The notes beneath the pieces are model-generated. The model worked only from the letters and a program-made list of their open reading frames with translations, was not told the origin of the DNA and searched no databases. A stretch of 64,000 nucleotides of DNA from NCBI RefSeq assembly GCF_003946645.1, contig NZ_RHOU01000008.1, positions 58,698 to 122,697 of the forward strand. Direction: 5' to 3'. This document shows positions 61,800 to 64,000 of this stretch, piece after piece; within the stretch, counting starts at the first letter, position 1, and every line of letters begins with the position of its first letter. This DNA comes from Lapidilactobacillus wuchangensis (GTDB taxonomy: Bacteria; Bacillota; Bacilli; Lactobacillales; Lactobacillaceae). The position numbers and the translations under genes were made by a program.

Positions 61800-62654
61800 A
61801 TGACTGCAATTAAAAATATTAAATTAAATAACGGTCTTGAAATGCCGCTGGAAGGTTTCAGTGTTGCGCAACTGGCTGATGCGACTAAGGTCAAAGATGT
61901 TGTTAAGGCGGCCTTGAAACTAGGCTATCGTTCGATTGATATGGCTCAAAATGATCATCAGGAAGCGGCAGTCAGTGCGGCAATCAAAGAAAGTGGCCTT
62001 CCTCACGAGCAGCTTTTTCTGACGACGAAGGTGGGGCTGGCCAATGCCGGCGCTAAGCCAGCCTATGATTCAGTTTTGCGTTCTTTGCAGGCTTTGCAAA
62101 CCGATTATTTAGATTTAGTGCTGATTCATCAACCACTGGGCGATTATTATGGCACTTATCATGCTTTAGAGGCGCTTTATCACGAGCACAAGATTCGCGC
62201 GATTGGCGTCGCAAACTTTGAGCCTGATCGTTATGTTGATTTTGTTAAGCACGTTAGCGTTACGCCGGCAATCAATCAAGTTGAGGCGCATGTTTTTAAC
62301 CAGCAGAAATTTGCGCGCAAGTGGCTGCAAAAATACCATACGCAAATCGAAGCTTGGGGACCATTTGCGGCCGGCAAGAACGAGTTTTTCACCAACCAGA
62401 TTTTAACGAAAATTGGGGAAGATTATGGTAAAACCGCGGCCCAAGTTGGCTTGCGCTTCCTCGTTCAAGAGAATATTATTGTTAATCCTAAATCCGTTCA
62501 TCCTAAACGGCTGGCGGAAAATTTAGGGATTTGGGATTTTGAACTTAGCGATGAAGATATGGAACGAATTCGCAACTTAGATGAAGCTCAGACTTTCTTC
62601 AATGATCATCATGATCCGGCCTTTGTGGAAGAGCTGAGCGACCTTAAATTATAG
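61800..62654 (+). CDS. Aldo/keto reductase-like protein lacking the catalytic Tyr
   Basis: A 284-residue member of the aldo/keto reductase family, forming a tandem pair with the next gene, 26 bp on. D47, K77 and H110 of the catalytic tetrad are in place, but the catalytic Tyr position is D52: SIDMAQNDHQEAAV aligns with LLDTAQFYQNETAV of the neighbour. GGGAGG lies 8 bases before this ATG. The NADPH-binding end (VNPKSVHPKRLAENLGIWDF) is kept, as is overall length, so the frame is under selection or recently altered. It may be catalytically dead or have a changed activity. Confidence 0.88.
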   Translation: MTAIKNIKLNNGLEMPLEGFSVAQLADATKVKDVVKAALKLGYRSIDMAQNDHQEAAVSAAIKESGLPHEQLFLTTKVGLANAGAKPAYDSVLRSLQALQTDYLDLVLIHQPLGDYYGTYHALEALYHEHKIRAIGVANFEPDRYVDFVKHVSVTPAINQVEAHVFNQQKFARKWLQKYHTQIEAWGPFAAGKNEFFTNQILTKIGEDYGKTAAQVGLRFLVQENIIVNPKSVHPKRLAENLGIWDFELSDEDMERIRNLDEAQTFFNDHHDPAFVEELSDLKL

Positions 62655-62680
62655 CGGCAATTGCCAGAAAGGAGTTCATT

Positions 62681-63535
62681 ATGGCAGCAATTAAAACTGT
62701 TAAATTAAATAATGGCGTTGACATGCCTCTAGAAGGTTTTGGCGTTTTTCAGGTGACTGATTTGACTGTCGCTGAACAGGCCGTTACCGAAGCTTTGGCG
62801 CTAGGCTATCGCTTGCTGGACACGGCCCAATTTTATCAGAATGAAACGGCGGTTGGTAAAGCCATTCTTAAGAGTCCCGTGCCTCGCGAGGACATTTTCT
62901 TAACGACGAAAGTTTGGGTCTCTAATGCTGGCGAAGAAAAAGCGCGGGCCTCAGTGATGCAATCGTTGCAAAATCTTCAAACCGATTATTTGGATTTAGT
63001 CTTAGTTCACCAACCTTATGGCGACTATTACGGCACTTATCGCGCCTTAGAGCAGCTTTATCATGAAGGCGTCATCCGGGCAATCGGTGTCTCGAATTTC
63101 TTGCCGGATCGTTATGTCGATTTAGTTAAGAACGTGGAAATCGTGCCGGCGGTTAATCAATTGGAGACCCACGTTTTCTACCAACAAAAAGAAGCGCGCC
63201 AGTGGTTACAAAAATATGGCACCCAAATTGAATCCTGGGGGCCATTTGCCGAAGGTGGCCACGGTCTCTTCACGAATCCGACCCTAACTAGGATTGGTCA
63301 ACAATATCAGAAAACGGCGGCGCAAGTTGCTTTACGGTTCTTGGTGCAAAGCGGCATCGTGGCCATTCCGAAAACGGTTCATCAAGATCGGATGGCTCAA
63401 AATTTGGCCATTTGGGATTTTGAATTAAGTGAGACTGACATGGCTAAAATCCAGGCGCTTGACGAAGAACAAACCGTATTCGAAGATCATCGCGACCCGA
63501 AATTCGTTGAGCGCATTAATGGTTTGCGAGTGTAG
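62681..63535 (+). CDS. Aldo/keto reductase
   Basis: A 284-residue NADPH-dependent aldo/keto reductase with the complete tetrad D47, Y52 (TAQFYQNE), K77 (TTKVW) and H110 (LVHQPYGDY). The cofactor segment IPKTVHQDRMAQNLAIWDF follows the family pattern. It probably reduces small aldehydes or ketones, such as methylglyoxal or diketo acids; the substrate is not known. It is a close paralogue of the preceding gene and starts 26 bp after it with AAAGGAG upstream, so the two share a transcript. Repeat copy IX begins 38 bp after its stop. Confidence 0.92.
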   Translation: MAAIKTVKLNNGVDMPLEGFGVFQVTDLTVAEQAVTEALALGYRLLDTAQFYQNETAVGKAILKSPVPREDIFLTTKVWVSNAGEEKARASVMQSLQNLQTDYLDLVLVHQPYGDYYGTYRALEQLYHEGVIRAIGVSNFLPDRYVDLVKNVEIVPAVNQLETHVFYQQKEARQWLQKYGTQIESWGPFAEGGHGLFTNPTLTRIGQQYQKTAAQVALRFLVQSGIVAIPKTVHQDRMAQNLAIWDFELSETDMAKIQALDEEQTVFEDHRDPKFVERINGLRV

Positions 63536-63572
63536 GGCGAAGTAATAGGTAAAGCCTTCCTCAATTTGGTAA

Positions 63573-64000
63573 GGTGGTGGCGGCGCAATTTGAAGGGCGT
63601 GGAACGCCATGGGCATTGATCTGAGCTTATTGCTGACGCAACAATCTCAGATACAAGCCTTATTCTAACCGCTAAAGCGGCAAGAATAATTTCATGGCTG
63701 ACGCCAATTGCGCCGCCACCACCAGATGAAACTAACAGAATTCAGCGCCACTATTTGGCCAAACCAGATTGTGGAAGTGCAAAAACGGTGTGACAATCTC
63801 TAATCGGAAGGAGTTTGTCACACCGCTTTTTTGTGTCATTTAACTATTTATACTGATTGAATTAAGTTGATGAATCCCACTAGCACTGCCTTAATCACTA
63901 ATAATTGTGAAATGCACCACCTTAACTCCAGACGGAATGGAGGGATCTTGGCGTCAGCCGCCAAATTATCGTTGGTGCTTTAGCACTTACGATAAGGCTT
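63573..64000 (+). repeat. Composite palindromic repeat, copy IX (cut by the window end)
   Basis: The left module (63573-63723) is bounded by GGTGGTGGCGGCGCAATT and its exact complement, with inner stems GCCATG/CATGGC, TCTGAGCTTATTGC/CAACAATCTCAGA and TTATTCTAACCGC/GCGGCAAGAATAA. The middle hairpin is 63786-63825 (CGGTGTGACAA/TTTGTCACACCG, then T run). The right module starts at 63923 with TCCAGACGGAATGGAGG and CTTGGCGT and has ATCGTTGGTGC/GCACTTACGAT before the sequence ends. It lies 38 bp after the aldo/keto reductase gene. Confidence 0.85.

Noticed and set aside
11225..64000. Repeats considered as a CRISPR array or insertion sequences
   Set aside because: Spacing is kilobases apart, there are no uniform short repeats with spacers, and no transposase or cas gene is present in or near any copy.

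Overview
The window reads as chromosomal DNA of a low-to-mid GC Firmicute of the family Lactobacillaceae. The grounds are the dnaB-purA order at the left end, AGGAGG-type ribosome sites with occasional TTG or GTG starts, a GlpO-type glycerol phosphate oxidase, an Ami/Opp peptide transporter, a T-box before the methionine transporter, a WxL/DUF916 cell-surface (Csc) cluster and Fst-type toxin genes. The species cannot be named. No rRNA, tRNA, CRISPR array, transposase or phage gene was seen. The left end looks origin-proximal: it has the dnaB tail, purA, a perfect Noc-type palindrome and two ParB/parS-type sites. Layout: 1-3.3 kb dnaB end, purA, a small membrane protein behind an attenuator-like leader, and M42 peptidase pepA. 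3.3-7 kb amino-acid permease and glpO, both on minus. 7-11.2 kb a sugar block (Gfo/Idh oxidoreductase, AraC regulator, GH42 beta-galactosidase). 12.2-14.2 kb a peptide-binding lipoprotein behind a Cys-codon-rich leader peptide. 14.4-20.6 kb hemolysin III, OsmC, an oligo-1,6-glucosidase broken by a nonsense codon, and an alpha/beta hydrolase. 20.8-24.6 kb AEC permease, D-2-hydroxyacid dehydrogenase, zinc-type alcohol dehydrogenase family protein and a small membrane protein. 24.9-31.5 kb complete oppABCDF. 32-35.9 kb T-box-controlled metQ-metQ-metN-metI. 36-40 kb YdeI-like protein, two tandem Fst-type type I toxin-antitoxin loci, and a minus operon (P-loop kinase, GatD, HhH glycosylase). 40.4-46.6 kb a six-gene Csc cluster. 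46.7-50.3 kb Dyp peroxidase, GH1 phospho-glucosidase and manA. 51-64 kb CvpA, an ABC exporter with its TetR regulator, a MacB-like ABC protein, a TPM-domain protein and two aldo/keto reductases. The most unusual content is a family of large intergenic repeats found at nine loci (about 11.2, 15.2, 18.4, 31.6, 50.3, 51.9, 55.9, 59.0 and 63.6 kb). A full copy is about 510-600 bp: a left module, a bidirectional terminator-like hairpin, and a right module that is the same kind of element in inverted orientation. Each module can fold as a closed outer stem carrying two inner hairpins. Stem sequences differ between copies, but both arms change together, so base pairing is preserved while sequence is not. 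One copy is nested in another, one is a left/right deletion hybrid, and two share an extra arm flanked by TTAG or TTGG. Most copies sit just after the stop codon of a plus-strand gene. I do not recognise this family as a named one. Other points of interest are a palindromic operator shared by the hemolysin III and hydrolase promoters, an aldo/keto reductase that has lost its catalytic Tyr beside an intact paralogue, a GatD gene without MurT, and two structured candidate ncRNAs.
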